NCBI GenBank assembly: GCA_021793155.1
Contig: JAJYTF010000025.1
Span: 1 to 64,000, forward strand
Source: Pseudomonadota bacterium
GTDB taxonomy: Bacteria; Pseudomonadota; Alphaproteobacteria; Rhodospirillales; Magnetospirillaceae
Direction: 5' to 3'
Length of the DNA: 64,000 nt
This document shows, piece by piece, positions 15,333 to 24,620 of this stretch. The position numbers were made by a program, and so were the translations under genes. Within the stretch, counting starts at the first letter, position 1. Each line of letters starts with the position of its first letter. Below the pieces are notes generated by a model that saw nothing but the letters and a program-made list of their open reading frames with translations, searched no databases and was not told the origin of the DNA.

Positions 15333-18014
15333 ATGACCGGGAACGACTGGCACGCGATGGAAGCGGAAGACGTGGCGCGGTATTTCGCGGTCGATCCCGT
15401 GCGAGGTCTTGACGAGGCCGAGGCCACCGACCGGCGAAAGGTTTACGGCCGCAACCAGCTGAGCCTCCGGATGGGTCGAGGCGCCGTGCTTCGGTTCCTA
15501 TCCCAGTTGTTCCAGCCGCTTGTACTGGTGCTGATCGGCTCTGGTGCGGTAACAGCCGTGCTGGGTGAATGGTTGGATGCGGGCGTGATTTTCGGCGTGG
15601 TTTTGATCAATGCGGCCGTTGGCTTCGCCCAGGAAGGCAAGGCCGAAGCGGCATTGGCGGCACTGGCGCGGGCCATCGGGTCGGAAGCGACGGTGCTGCG
15701 TGACGGCCTCCCGCGTCGCCTGGATGCGGCGGCTCTGGTACCCGGCGACGTCGTGATCTTGTCGCCGGGCGACAAGTCGCCCGCCGATCTGCGGCTCATC
15801 GAAGGAAAGGGGCTGCGGATCGCGGAAGCGATCCTCACGGGCGAATCGTCGCCGGTGGGCAAGGGCAATCAGGTGCTGCCGGCCGAAGCTGCCCTGGCTG
15901 AGCGCAGCAACATGGCCTATCGCGGCACACTGGTGGTCGGAGGCGTAGGCCGGGGTGTCGTCGTCGCCATCGGCGAAGCCACCGAGACCGGACGGATTTC
16001 GCGGCTGATTGCCCAGGCGCCGGATATTTCGACGCCTCTGACCCGCAAGATGGGCGCCTTTGCACGCCGCCTGCTGGCGGTAATCGTGGCATTGGCTGCG
16101 GTCGCCTTCGCCGTCGGCATCCTGCGCGGCGAATCGGTCTTCGACATGTTCATGGCCGCCGTGGCACTCACTGTCGGCGCAATTCCCGAAGGGTTGCCAG
16201 CGGCCATGACCGTCACCTTGGCCATCGGGGTGGCGCGCATGGCCAGGCGGCGGGCGATCATCCGCAAGCTGCCGGCCGTCGAGACCCTGGGCAGCACGAC
16301 GGTGATCTGTGCCGACAAGACCGGCACTCTTACGGAAAACGCCATGACCGTTCAGGCTGTATGGGCCGGCGGCCAGGGGTTCGCCGTCACCGGGCTGGGC
16401 TATGGTCCGCACGGCCGCATCGAGGCCGACGGCAGGCCGGCCGTCACGTCGGGTGCCCTGCGCGAGCTGCTGGTGGCCGGCGCGCTGTGCAACGACGCCC
16501 GCCTGGCGCACGAACACCGGCGATGGGATGTCGTCGGAGACCCCACGGAAGGAGCCCTTCTGGCCCTTGCCCGCAAGGGCGGACTGGACGAAGTGACGCT
16601 GAATTCGCTGTATCCGCGCCTGGACGAGTTGCCGTTCGACGCTGGGCGCCGATACATGGCGACCCTGCAGGAGATCGAGGGAAGGCCCGTCCTCTATGTG
16701 AAAGGTGCGGTCGAGCAGCTGCTGCCGGCCTGCGCCACCATGCTGGACCGGCGCGGCCGGGAGATTCCGTTCGACACCACCGCCACCAAGGCCGCAGTCG
16801 CCCGGCTGGCCGACAGCGGCATGCGCATCCTGGCGATGGCGCGGACATCCCTCGCGCAGAAACGGCCAATCAGCCATGTCGATGTTGAACAGGGGCTCGT
16901 GTTCCTGGGGGTGGCCGGCATGATCGATCCCCCGCGGCCGCGCGCCGCGGCGGCGGTGCGCACATGCCATGCGGCTGGTATAAGGGTCAAGATGATAACC
17001 GGCGACCATCCCGGCACGGCGGTCGCCGTGGCCCGCCAGCTCGGCATCGCCGGGGCCGGCGCCCGGGCGCTCACCGGGCGGGAGCTGGCGGCGCTCAGCG
17101 ACGAAGAGATGGTCCGCGCGGCGGCGGAATTCGACCTGTTTGCCCGCATCGAGCCGGCACAGAAGCTGCAACTGGTGAAGGTCTTGCAGGCCAACGGCGA
17201 GGTGGTGGCGATGACTGGCGACGGAGTCAACGATGCGCCCGCGCTGAAGCAGGCCGACATCGGCATCGCCATGGGCAAGTTGGGGACCGAAGTGGCCAAG
17301 GAGGCGGCCGCCATGGTGCTGACCGACGACGACTTCGCCACCATCGAGGCGGCGATCGAAGAGGGGCGGGGCATCTTCGACAATCTGGTCAAGTTCATCG
17401 CCTGGACCATCCCGACCAATGCCGGAGAAGGGCTGGTGGTTCTCGCCGCCATCCTGGCCGGTACGGCCTTGCCCATCTCGCCGCTACAGATCCTGTGGAT
17501 CAACATGACAACCGTGGCGCTGTTGGGAACGACACTGGCCTTCGAGCCGGTCGAGGAAGGCATCATGCGGCGCGCCCCGCGGCCACCCGCCGCGCCGATT
17601 CTCGATCGGGTCCTCGTTATCCGGACTCTACTGGTGAGCCTGTTCCTCCTGGGCGGTGCCTTCAGCCTGTTCGAAGCGGCATTGCACAGCGGGCACTCGG
17701 TAAACGAGGCGCGAACCATCGCGGCGAACCTGTTCGTCATCGTCGAAATCTTTTACCTGTTCAACTGCCGGGCCCTGGCTTGGCCGTTCCGCACCTCGGG
17801 CGTCAATCGGTGGGTCTGGGCCGGGAGTGCCGCCATGCTGGCGCTGCAACTGGTCTTCACCTATGTGCCGGTGTTCAATCAGGCATTTCAGACGGCGCCC
17901 CTCAGTCTCATGGAATGGCTGTCGATCACTGCGGTCGGCGGGCTGTGCGCCATTGCGGTGGAGGCCCACAAGTGGTGGCTCGCCTCGACCGGCAGGGCGC
18001 GCTCATCGTCTTGA
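15333..18014 (+). CDS. cation-transporting P-type ATPase (P2A/Ca2+-type)
   Basis: An 893-aa P-type ATPase. Order: N-terminal cation-ATPase domain (ARYFAVDPVRGLDEAEATDRR), two helices, the actuator domain with ILTGESSPVGK, helix M4 with GAIPEGLPAAMTVTLAIG, the phosphorylation motif C-A-D-K-T-G-T-L-T (D328), nucleotide-binding domain with VKGAVEQLLPAC, hinge motif MTGDGVNDAPALKQADIGIAMG, and six C-terminal helices with WINMTTVALLGTTLAFEP. The E309-like PEGLP in M4 and N..T in M6 point to Ca2+, Mn2+ or Na+ rather than heavy metals (no CPC). ATG 15333 fits the family start better than ATG 15285, which lacks a ribosome site. The 3' end overlaps the next, convergent gene by 12 bp. Confidence 0.9.
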   Translation: MTGNDWHAMEAEDVARYFAVDPVRGLDEAEATDRRKVYGRNQLSLRMGRGAVLRFLSQLFQPLVLVLIGSGAVTAVLGEWLDAGVIFGVVLINAAVGFAQEGKAEAALAALARAIGSEATVLRDGLPRRLDAAALVPGDVVILSPGDKSPADLRLIEGKGLRIAEAILTGESSPVGKGNQVLPAEAALAERSNMAYRGTLVVGGVGRGVVVAIGEATETGRISRLIAQAPDISTPLTRKMGAFARRLLAVIVALAAVAFAVGILRGESVFDMFMAAVALTVGAIPEGLPAAMTVTLAIGVARMARRRAIIRKLPAVETLGSTTVICADKTGTLTENAMTVQAVWAGGQGFAVTGLGYGPHGRIEADGRPAVTSGALRELLVAGALCNDARLAHEHRRWDVVGDPTEGALLALARKGGLDEVTLNSLYPRLDELPFDAGRRYMATLQEIEGRPVLYVKGAVEQLLPACATMLDRRGREIPFDTTATKAAVARLADSGMRILAMARTSLAQKRPISHVDVEQGLVFLGVAGMIDPPRPRAAAAVRTCHAAGIRVKMITGDHPGTAVAVARQLGIAGAGARALTGRELAALSDEEMVRAAAEFDLFARIEPAQKLQLVKVLQANGEVVAMTGDGVNDAPALKQADIGIAMGKLGTEVAKEAAAMVLTDDDFATIEAAIEEGRGIFDNLVKFIAWTIPTNAGEGLVVLAAILAGTALPISPLQILWINMTTVALLGTTLAFEPVEEGIMRRAPRPPAAPILDRVLVIRTLLVSLFLLGGAFSLFEAALHSGHSVNEARTIAANLFVIVEIFYLFNCRALAWPFRTSGVNRWVWAGSAAMLALQLVFTYVPVFNQAFQTAPLSLMEWLSITAVGGLCAIAVEAHKWWLASTGRARSSS

Positions 18015-18275
18015 ACGCTGCCGCCGCAGCCAGTCGAGCAAGCGCAGGGCAATACGCTGGGCCGCCGGAATGTCCTGGCCGATCAGCAGCACTCCCAGCG
18101 GAATCATCCAAAAGCCGAGGATCGGCAGAAAGCCAAGAATGCCGCCGAGGATCAGGAGGCATCCAAGGAGCCATCGCAGATATTTCGCCTTGGGTTGAGC
18201 CAGCCAGAGATACCACTGCCGTGCCCGCGACGGCAGGGAATGGAGAAGCCGCTGCAAACGGATATCCTGTTGCAT
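18003..18275 (-). CDS. small membrane protein of unknown function
   Basis: A 90-aa protein: a basic N-terminal region, one long hydrophobic hairpin at residues ~34-64 (LRWLLGCLLILGGILGFLPILGFWMIPLGVLLIGQ) and a basic tail (RIALRLLDWLRRQRSRR). The G-F-L-P-I-L-G-F-W-M-I-P-L-G signature recurs in short proteobacterial membrane proteins of unknown role. It converges on the P-type ATPase with a 12-bp overlap of 3' ends. Confidence 0.68.
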   Translation of the reverse strand: MQQDIRLQRLLHSLPSRARQWYLWLAQPKAKYLRWLLGCLLILGGILGFLPILGFWMIPLGVLLIGQDIPAAQRIALRLLDWLRRQRSRR

Positions 18276-18397
18276 GCCGCCGCCTTCCGCTGGCCGCGCC
18301 CGGGCGCCTGGGGCACCACGTCATTTTCGTCTCGGAATCAGGACAAGGCAATGCCGCGAAGCGGTAGGCCCGGGTCCCGGGGACTTCGCTGACAGCG

Positions 18398-19345
18398 TCA
18401 CTCGGCCAGCGCCGGATTGGCCAGTTCGCCGAGGCTGGCGACTACTTCCTTGCCCTGGGTTGCCAGGAAATCGATGAAAGTGCGTGCCGCCAGGGTCAGG
18501 CGCTTGCCTTTGCGATACACGGCATACCAAGGTCGCCGTAGGGGGAACCCTTCGACGTTGAGCACGCTGATCAGTCCTGCCGCCAGTTCCACCGTCAGAC
18601 TGTGGCTGGGCAAGACGGCCAGGCCGAGGCCGGCCATCACGCCGCGCTTGATTCCTTCGGCGCTGCCTAATTCCATGAATGGGGTGATGGTAACGCCGCG
18701 ATCGGCCAGGAACTTCTCCACCGCCATGCGGGTGCCCGATCCCGGCTCGCGCACCAGGATCCGCTCTTTCGCCAATTCCTCCATGCGCATTGGCCGACCG
18801 TCGGCCAACGGGTAGCCGGGCGGCGCCACCACCACCAGCACATTGTCGAGGATGGGCAGGATCTCGGCATCGACCCCGTCGGGCACCTGGCCCATCACCA
18901 CCAGGTCGTCCTCGTTGTCCTGAAGCCGAGCCAGCACCGTGGCGCGGTTGGTCACCGTAAGCACGGGCTGAACCTGCGGATGCTGGCGCAGGAACACGCC
19001 CAACAGGTGGGGCAGGAAATATTCGGTGGTGGTGACCACCGATATCCTGAGCGGCCCGGCGACCTCGCCTTTCAGCATGTCCACCGCGCTCTCGAAGGCG
19101 CCAAGGCGTTCGAATATGTCGCGGCAGGCCGCATAGAGTTCGTGTCCGACCGGAGTGAGATAGACCCTCCGGCCGATCTGTTCGATCAGCGGCAGGCCAA
19201 CATGCTCTTCCAAGCGGCGAACCTGGATCGATACCGCCGGCTGGGTCAGGTGCATCTCCTCGGCAGCCTTGGTGAAGCTCAGGTTTCGGGCCACCGCGGC
19301 GAAAAGGCGGAACTGCTGCAACGTCGCGTGCATGGGATGGTCCAT
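18398..19345 (-). CDS. cbbR: CbbR, LysR-type activator of the RubisCO operon
   Basis: A 315-aa LTTR divergent from cbbL, the standard CbbR arrangement. The HTH is residues ~5-65 ([42 protein letters not shown]). The effector domain has the CbbR-like [14 protein letters not shown] and [14 protein letters not shown] segments. In studied cases CbbR responds to ribulose bisphosphate, PEP or NADPH. Start options are ATG 19345 and ATG 19333; neither has a clear ribosome site. The AT-rich divergent region contains a good LTTR palindrome. Confidence 0.88.
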   Translation of the reverse strand: MDHPMHATLQQFRLFAAVARNLSFTKAAEEMHLTQPAVSIQVRRLEEHVGLPLIEQIGRRVYLTPVGHELYAACRDIFERLGAFESAVDMLKGEVAGPLRISVVTTTEYFLPHLLGVFLRQHPQVQPVLTVTNRATVLARLQDNEDDLVVMGQVPDGVDAEILPILDNVLVVVAPPGYPLADGRPMRMEELAKERILVREPGSGTRMAVEKFLADRGVTITPFMELGSAEGIKRGVMAGLGLAVLPSHSLTVELAAGLISVLNVEGFPLRRPWYAVYRKGKRLTLAARTFIDFLATQGKEVVASLGELANPALAE

Positions 19346-19358
19346 ATACAAATGTTCA

Positions 19359-19374
19359 TTATTACAATTAATAA
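19359..19374. promoter_or_regulatory. putative CbbR/LysR binding palindrome between cbbR and cbbL
   Basis: TTATTACAATTAATAA has perfect 6-bp arms (TTATTA/TAATAA) around CAAT and fits the T-N11-A / TNA-N7-TNA form of LTTR sites. It lies 14 bp upstream of the cbbR start and about 100 bp upstream of cbbL, in a locally AT-rich stretch. The position suits an activation site for cbbL and autoregulation of cbbR. Confidence 0.5.
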
Positions 19375-19436
19375 CATCAATTTTCGTTTATCGATACCCT
19401 GAGCTAGTCTCCCCCTCACGCGGATACCGACGGATG

Positions 19437-19452
19437 GGCGGTTCGAACCGCC
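19437..19452 (+). repeat. perfect 16-bp palindrome in the cbbL leader
   Basis: GGCGGTTCGAACCGCC is self-complementary over all 16 bases and ends 8 bp before the GAGGAG ribosome site of cbbL. As RNA it can form a 6-bp stem closing a 4-nt loop. It could be a 5'-stabilising hairpin, a translational control element or a protein operator. Confidence 0.55.
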
Positions 19453-19475
19453 AGGAAATTGAGGAGATGCCTGAA

Positions 19476-20897
19476 ATGGCTGCGAAGACGTACAAGGCCG
19501 GTGTGAAGGAATACCGGGAGACGTATTGGGAACCCCACTACACCCCCAAGGACAGCGATATCCTCGCCTGCTTCAAGGTGGTGCCACAGGCGGGCGTGCC
19601 GCGTGAGGAAGCTGCCGCCGCGGTGGCCGCCGAATCCTCCACCGGTACCTGGACGACGGTCTGGACCGACCTCTTGACCGACCTGCAATACTACAAAGGC
19701 CGCGCCTACCGGATCGAGGACGTGCCGGGCGACGACGACGCCTTCTACGCCTTCATCGCCTACCCGCTGGACCTGTTCGAAGAAGGCTCGGTGGTCAACG
19801 TGCTGACCTCCATCGTCGGCAATGTGTTCGGCTTCAAGGCGGTTCGCTCGCTGCGCCTCGAGGACGTCCGCTTCCCGCTGGCCTTCGTCACCACCTGCGG
19901 TGGCCCGCCGCACGGCATCCAGGTCGAGCGCGACAAGATGGACAAGTACGGCCGTCCTCTGCTCGGCTGCACCATCAAGCCGAAGCTGGGCCTGTCGGCG
20001 AAGAATTACGGCCGCGCCGTCTATGAATGCCTGCGCGGCGGCCTGGACTTCACCAAGGACGACGAAAACGTCAATTCCCAGCCGTTCATGCGCTGGCGCG
20101 ACCGCTTCAGCTACTGCATGGAAGCGATCCACAAGGCCGAAGCCGAGACCGGCGAGCGCAAGGGGCACTACCTGAACGTCACCGCGCCGACGGTCGAGGA
20201 GATGTACAAGCGCGCCGAGTTCGCCAAGTCGCTGGGCGCGCCGATCATCATGCACGACTTCCTGACCGGCGGGTTCACGGCGAACACCAGTCTGGCCAAC
20301 TGGTGCCGCGACAACGGCATCCTGCTGCACATCCACCGCGCCATGCATGCGGTGCTCGACCGCAACCCGCGGCACGGCATCCACTTCCGCGTGCTTGCCA
20401 AGGTGCTGCGGCTGTCGGGCGGCGACCACCTGCACTCGGGAACCGTCGTCGGCAAGCTGGAAGGTGACCGGGGCGCCACCCTGGGCTGGATCGACCTGAT
20501 GCGCGACCGCTACATCAAGGAAGACCGTTCGCGCGGCATCTTCTTCGACCAGGATTGGGGCTTTATGCCCGGCGTTATGCCGGTTGCCTCGGGCGGCATC
20601 CATGTCTGGCACATGCCGGCGCTGGTCTCGATCTTCGGCGACGACTCGGTCCTGCAGTTTGGCGGCGGCACCCTGGGCCACCCCTGGGGTAATGCGGCCG
20701 GCGCCGCGGCCAATCGTGTGGCGCTGGAAGCCTGCGTCGAGGCCCGCAACCAGGGCCGTCAGCTGGAGCGGGAGTCCCGCGACATCCTGATGTCGGCGGC
20801 TGAACACAGCCCCGAGTTGAAGATCGCGCTGGAGACCTGGAAAGAGATCAAGTTCGAGTTCGATACCGTGGACAAGCTCGACGTCGCCCACCGGTAA
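19476..20897 (+). CDS. cbbL: ribulose-1,5-bisphosphate carboxylase large subunit, form IA
   Basis: A 473-aa form I large subunit, exactly the usual form IA length. [19 protein letters not shown], the carbamylation segment [17 protein letters not shown] (active Lys194, with D196 and E197), [19 protein letters not shown] (catalytic Lys), [18 protein letters not shown] and loop 6 [12 protein letters not shown] are all present. Green-type form IA/IB features, a following cbbS and cbbQO place it in form IA. ATG 19476 has GAGGAG 9 bp upstream; ATG 19467 would abut that site. It fixes CO2 in the Calvin cycle. No carboxysome genes follow. Confidence 0.97.
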   Translation: MAAKTYKAGVKEYRETYWEPHYTPKDSDILACFKVVPQAGVPREEAAAAVAAESSTGTWTTVWTDLLTDLQYYKGRAYRIEDVPGDDDAFYAFIAYPLDLFEEGSVVNVLTSIVGNVFGFKAVRSLRLEDVRFPLAFVTTCGGPPHGIQVERDKMDKYGRPLLGCTIKPKLGLSAKNYGRAVYECLRGGLDFTKDDENVNSQPFMRWRDRFSYCMEAIHKAEAETGERKGHYLNVTAPTVEEMYKRAEFAKSLGAPIIMHDFLTGGFTANTSLANWCRDNGILLHIHRAMHAVLDRNPRHGIHFRVLAKVLRLSGGDHLHSGTVVGKLEGDRGATLGWIDLMRDRYIKEDRSRGIFFDQDWGFMPGVMPVASGGIHVWHMPALVSIFGDDSVLQFGGGTLGHPWGNAAGAAANRVALEACVEARNQGRQLERESRDILMSAAEHSPELKIALETWKEIKFEFDTVDKLDVAHR

Positions 20898-20938
20898 AGA
20901 ACCCGCCTGATCCCTAATCCATTGACGAGGAATTTCCC

Positions 20939-21295
20939 ATGAGCGAAATGCAGGACTACAAGTCCAGTCTAAGCGACACCAGCAGCCGCAAATTCGGCAC
21001 TTTTTCCTACCTGCCCGAAATGGATGCCGGACGCATCCGCAAGCAGGTCGAATACATCGTGTCCAAGGGCTGGAACCCGGCCATCGAACACACCGAGCCG
21101 GCCAATTCCTTCAGCTACTACTGGTACATGTGGAAGCTGCCGATGTTCGGCGAGACCGATGTGAATCGGATTCTGGGCGAACTGGAAGCCTGCCACAAGG
21201 CCCATCCCGGCAACCATGTGCGCCTGGTCGGCTACGACAATTACAAGCAGAGCCAAGGCGCCGCGATGGTCATCTATCGCGGACCGATGAAGTAA
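20939..21295 (+). CDS. cbbS: ribulose bisphosphate carboxylase small subunit, form IA
   Basis: A 118-aa small subunit. [37 protein letters not shown] and [15 protein letters not shown] are diagnostic, and the C-terminus is [22 protein letters not shown]. It lies 41 bp after cbbL with a GAGGAA site and is surely co-transcribed. Eight small subunits cap the L8 core. Confidence 0.96.
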   Translation: MSEMQDYKSSLSDTSSRKFGTFSYLPEMDAGRIRKQVEYIVSKGWNPAIEHTEPANSFSYYWYMWKLPMFGETDVNRILGELEACHKAHPGNHVRLVGYDNYKQSQGAAMVIYRGPMK

Positions 21296-21306
21296 GTCCA
21301 GGTGTG

Positions 21307-21332
21307 CCGCCCGGGCCGCACGGCCCGGGCGG
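21307..21332 (+). terminator. perfect GC hairpin between cbbS and cbbQ (attenuator or 3' stabiliser)
   Basis: Two perfectly complementary 12-bp arms (21307-21318 and 21321-21332) around a 2-bp centre, starting 11 bp after the cbbS stop. It lacks a following T run (next bases GAAATTGTT), so it is more likely a 3'-stabilising or partially terminating structure that lets cbbLS RNA exceed cbbQO RNA than a full terminator. Confidence 0.6.
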
Positions 21333-21355
21333 AAATTGTTCAGGAGAGGACAAAG

Positions 21356-22180
21356 ATGAACGCGTCCTTGGACCCCGCGCAGGCAGCCGCCGCCCAGTAT
21401 TTGATCGGCAAGCAACCTTATTACCGTCCGGTCGCCGATGAGGTCGAGCTTTTCGAAACCGCTTACGCGGCCCGCATGCCGCTTATGCTGAAAGGGCCTA
21501 CCGGCTGCGGAAAGTCGCGTTTCGTCGAATATATGGCGTGGAAGCTCCAGCGCCCGCTCATCACCGTGGCCTGCAACGAGGACATGACGGCCTCGGACCT
21601 GGTTGGCCGCTTCCTGCTCGACATCAACGGCACCCGTTGGCAGGACGGCCCGCTGACGGTGGCGGCGCGCATCGGCGCCATCTGCTACCTCGACGAGGTG
21701 GTGGAGGCTCGCCAGGACACGACCGTGGCCATCCACCCCCTGACCGACCACCGGCGCGTCCTGCCGCTGGAAAAGAAAGGCGAGGTGGTCTCCGCCCATC
21801 CGGACCTCCAGGTGGTGATCTCATACAACCCCGGCTACCAGAGCCTGATGAAGGATCTGAAGCAGTCGACCAAGCAACGGTTCGGCGCCCTGGATTTCAG
21901 CTATCCCTCGACCGAGATCGAGGCCGAGATCGTTGCTCACGAGGCCGCGCTGGACAACGTCATCGCTGAAAAGCTGGTGCAGATCGCCCAGCGCTCGCGC
22001 AACCTCAAGGGCCATGGCCTGGACGAGGGCATCTCGACGCGCCTCCTGGTCTATGCCGGCACCTTGATCGCCAAGGGGATCTCGCCGCAGGCGGCATGCC
22101 GCACCGCCCTGGTGCGCCCGCTGACCGACGACCCGGATATGCGGGACACGCTGGACGCTGCCATCGGCACGTATTTTTGA
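21356..22180 (+). CDS. cbbQ: CbbQ, MoxR-type AAA+ RubisCO activase subunit
   Basis: A 274-aa AAA+ protein with Walker A GPTGCGKS (residue ~47), ITVACNEDMTASDLVGRFL, Walker B AICYLDEVVEAR and sensor 1 VVISYNPGYQSLMKDLKQSTKQRF, all typical of CbbQ/NirQ/GvpN. With CbbO it forms the CbbQ6-CbbO1 complex that removes inhibitory sugar phosphates from form IA or form II RubisCO. ATG 21356 follows AGGAGAGG. The operon position supports the assignment. Confidence 0.95.
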   Translation: MNASLDPAQAAAAQYLIGKQPYYRPVADEVELFETAYAARMPLMLKGPTGCGKSRFVEYMAWKLQRPLITVACNEDMTASDLVGRFLLDINGTRWQDGPLTVAARIGAICYLDEVVEARQDTTVAIHPLTDHRRVLPLEKKGEVVSAHPDLQVVISYNPGYQSLMKDLKQSTKQRFGALDFSYPSTEIEAEIVAHEAALDNVIAEKLVQIAQRSRNLKGHGLDEGISTRLLVYAGTLIAKGISPQAACRTALVRPLTDDPDMRDTLDAAIGTYF

Positions 22181-22189
22181 GACTGGATT

Positions 22190-22254
22190 GTCATCCCGAG
22201 CAACGCCAGGGATCTCCCGGTTCGACGAGATCCTTTGCTCGCGCTCAGGATGAC
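22190..22254 (+). repeat. REP-like palindromic repeat between cbbQ and cbbO
   Basis: An imperfect inverted repeat with outer arms GTCATCCCGAGC (22190) and its near-complement GCTCAGGATGAC (ending 22254), and inner arms AGGGATCTC/GAGATCCT around CCGGTTCGAC. The GTCATCCCGAGC...AGGGATCTC form is a well-known dispersed bacterial palindrome. Only one copy is in this window. It lies inside an operon and may modulate cbbO expression or RNA decay. Confidence 0.7.
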
Positions 22255-22274
22255 AGGAGTGAAGAGACGATGCC

Positions 22275-24620
22275 ATGAGCAGCATCGATTTCGACCAATA
22301 CCTGGACTGGATGGCGGGCAGCGCCCATCGTCGGGCCGTCGAGGCTGCGGCGCAGGAGGCGGCGCGGGTCATGTCGCCCCGCGGGCTGGGCAATTATTTC
22401 GAGGGCATGCGTGCCCTGGCTTCGACCGGCAAGGGCGAGGATCTGGTGCTTGCCTTCGCCGAGGAAATGCCCTCGGTGGTCAAAGAGGTGGGCGAGGACG
22501 TCCTGGTCGACGCGGTTCAGGCGCTGATGAAGATGGCGTCGCTGACCTCAGGCACCATTCTCGCCCTGATCCTGGCCAATCTGCCGCTGGCCGCCCGCCG
22601 CCTGGGCGATACCGACCTGATTCGGGGCTATCTGGCACTGCTCCATCAATTGGCAGGCAAGGTGCCGCGCGGCCTGCGGCCGATGCTGGAGGTGCTTGAC
22701 GAACTCTTGTCCAAGCTGACCCTGGGCGGTCTCAAACGCTGGGCGATGTGGGGGGCGAACGCCCATGCGCGCGATCTGGACGGGCAGGTCGCCTATTTCG
22801 GCCTGGCAACCGAATCGTCGCGCGCCGTACTGCAGCAGGAGCGCAGCGGCACCCTGTTCGTCGACATCCAGCGTAAGCTCAATTTTTATCTGCGGGCCTT
22901 GTGGGGGCGCGCCTTCTTCCTGCGTCCGGCGCCGGGCGACGTGCACCCGCGTCCGTTCATCGAGAATTGGACGGTTCATCTTCCGGACGCCTATGAGGAC
23001 GTGCCCGGCATGGCCGGGGTCGAAGTCTATCGCGCCTCGGCGGCTCACGCGGCGGCCCATTTGGTCTACACCCGCGCCGCCATTTCGGCCGAGCAACTGA
23101 CCCCGCTGCACATGAAATGCATCGAGCTGTTCGAGGATGCCCGCGTCGAGCTGCTGGCGATCCGCGAGTTTCCCGGATTGCGCAAGCTGTGGCGGCCGTT
23201 CTTCGACGCCGCTGCGGCGACCGACGCCGGCCATCCGGCTTTCACCCTGATGGACAACCTGGGCCTCGTCCTGCTGGAGGCCGAGGGCGGCTCCGTCGCG
23301 GCGACACCGGAACTGGTGGCGATTGCCGCGGAATTCCGCGCGGCAATCGCCGCCGACGGCATGAACAACGGCCTGTCCTGGGATTACGGGATGCGGTTCT
23401 ACCACCTGCTGGCGGGCGGGCCCGGGCTGCCGCCGATGCGCCTGTTCGACACCCGCGGCGCCCTGTCCTACCGAGATGACAACCGCTCTGTCTGGGATTT
23501 CGACGAGGCGGCCTGGGCCGAGCATGGCGCGGATTTCCTGCCGGCCACGCAGCGGCAGTTGCGCAAACATGTCGGCTTGATGGAATTCATCAACGAAACC
23601 GACGTGGAAACGGCAGGAGACGATGCCGACGAGATCTGGGTGCTGGGGACCGAACTGTTTCCCTACGAGGACGCCGGCGTGTCCTTCAACCAGATGGAAG
23701 GCAAGGAGCCCATTTCCGATCCCTTCCATTACCAGGAATGGGATTACCAGGTGCAGCTCTATCGGCCGAACTGGGCGACGCTGACCGAACGTGGCCAAGG
23801 CCTGGGCGATTTCGCTGTGATGGACGAGGTGCTGACCCGCTACAAGCCGGTGGCGACCCGCATCCGCCACCTGATCGATGCCCTGCAGCCGCGTGGCGTG
23901 GTGCGCAAGCGCGGCTACGAGGAAGGGGACGAAATTGATCTGGAAGCTGCGGTGCGCGCCATGATCGACGTCCGGCGCGGCACCATGCCCGATCCGCGCA
24001 TCGGTATCCGCATCACCCGCCATACCCGGGACCTCTCGGTGCTGATTCTGCTCGACCTCTCCAATTCCACCTGCGAGAAGGTGCGCAAGGAGGACGAGGG
24101 CAGCCCGACGATCCTGGAACTGACCCGCGACGCCACCGGCCTGCTGGCCTGGGCCATCGCCGAAATCGGCGATCCCTTCGCCATCCACGGCTTCGCCTCG
24201 GACGGGCGGCATGATGTCCGCTATCACCGGTTCAAGGATTTCGGCCAGCCCTATGACGAAACGCCGAAGGCGCGCCTGGCCGGCATGCAAGGCAGCCTGT
24301 CGACCCGCATGGGTGCGGCGCTCCGCCATGCCGCATGGCATCTGGCGCAGCAGCCGTCGGCGCGCAAGCTGTTGTTGCTGATCACCGACGGGGAGCCGGC
24401 CGATGTGGACGAGCGCGACCCGCAATACCTGCGCCACGACACGAAGAAGGCGGTGGAAGAATTGGCCGGGCGCGGCATCGACACCTATTGCCTGACCCTC
24501 GACCCGTTGGCCGACCGGTATGTGGCGCGGATCTTCGGCGAGAACCGCTATTCGGTCATCGACCAGGTCGAGCGTTTGCCCGAGCGCTTGCCTTCGGTCT
24601 TCGCCGCCATCACCGGGTAA
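22275..24620 (+). CDS. cbbO: CbbO, von Willebrand A-domain RubisCO activase adaptor
   Basis: A 781-aa protein. The long alpha-helical N-terminal part (residues ~1-560, MSSIDFDQYLDWMAGSAHRRAVE onward) binds the CbbQ ring. The C-terminal VWA domain starts near residue 585 with the MIDAS motif D594-L-S596-N-S598 in VLILLDLSNSTCEK, followed by LLLLITDGEPADVDERDP. The MIDAS contacts the RubisCO large subunit in the studied CbbQO system. It follows the REP-like element by 20 bp. Its last 73 bp overlap the end of the oppositely oriented flippase gene. Confidence 0.95.
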   Translation: MSSIDFDQYLDWMAGSAHRRAVEAAAQEAARVMSPRGLGNYFEGMRALASTGKGEDLVLAFAEEMPSVVKEVGEDVLVDAVQALMKMASLTSGTILALILANLPLAARRLGDTDLIRGYLALLHQLAGKVPRGLRPMLEVLDELLSKLTLGGLKRWAMWGANAHARDLDGQVAYFGLATESSRAVLQQERSGTLFVDIQRKLNFYLRALWGRAFFLRPAPGDVHPRPFIENWTVHLPDAYEDVPGMAGVEVYRASAAHAAAHLVYTRAAISAEQLTPLHMKCIELFEDARVELLAIREFPGLRKLWRPFFDAAAATDAGHPAFTLMDNLGLVLLEAEGGSVAATPELVAIAAEFRAAIAADGMNNGLSWDYGMRFYHLLAGGPGLPPMRLFDTRGALSYRDDNRSVWDFDEAAWAEHGADFLPATQRQLRKHVGLMEFINETDVETAGDDADEIWVLGTELFPYEDAGVSFNQMEGKEPISDPFHYQEWDYQVQLYRPNWATLTERGQGLGDFAVMDEVLTRYKPVATRIRHLIDALQPRGVVRKRGYEEGDEIDLEAAVRAMIDVRRGTMPDPRIGIRITRHTRDLSVLILLDLSNSTCEKVRKEDEGSPTILELTRDATGLLAWAIAEIGDPFAIHGFASDGRHDVRYHRFKDFGQPYDETPKARLAGMQGSLSTRMGAALRHAAWHLAQQPSARKLLLLITDGEPADVDERDPQYLRHDTKKAVEELAGRGIDTYCLTLDPLADRYVARIFGENRYSVIDQVERLPERLPSVFAAITG

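Noticed and set aside
15498-17171. 557-aa open frame antisense to the P-type ATPase
   Set aside because: Shadow of a gene with all P-type ATPase motifs.
19467-19475. Upstream ATG as cbbL start
   Set aside because: It directly abuts the GAGGAG ribosome site, leaving no spacing; ATG 19476 gives the usual 473-aa protein.
19416-20891. 491-aa open frame antisense to cbbL
   Set aside because: RubisCO sense frame is certain; the antisense translation is low-complexity.
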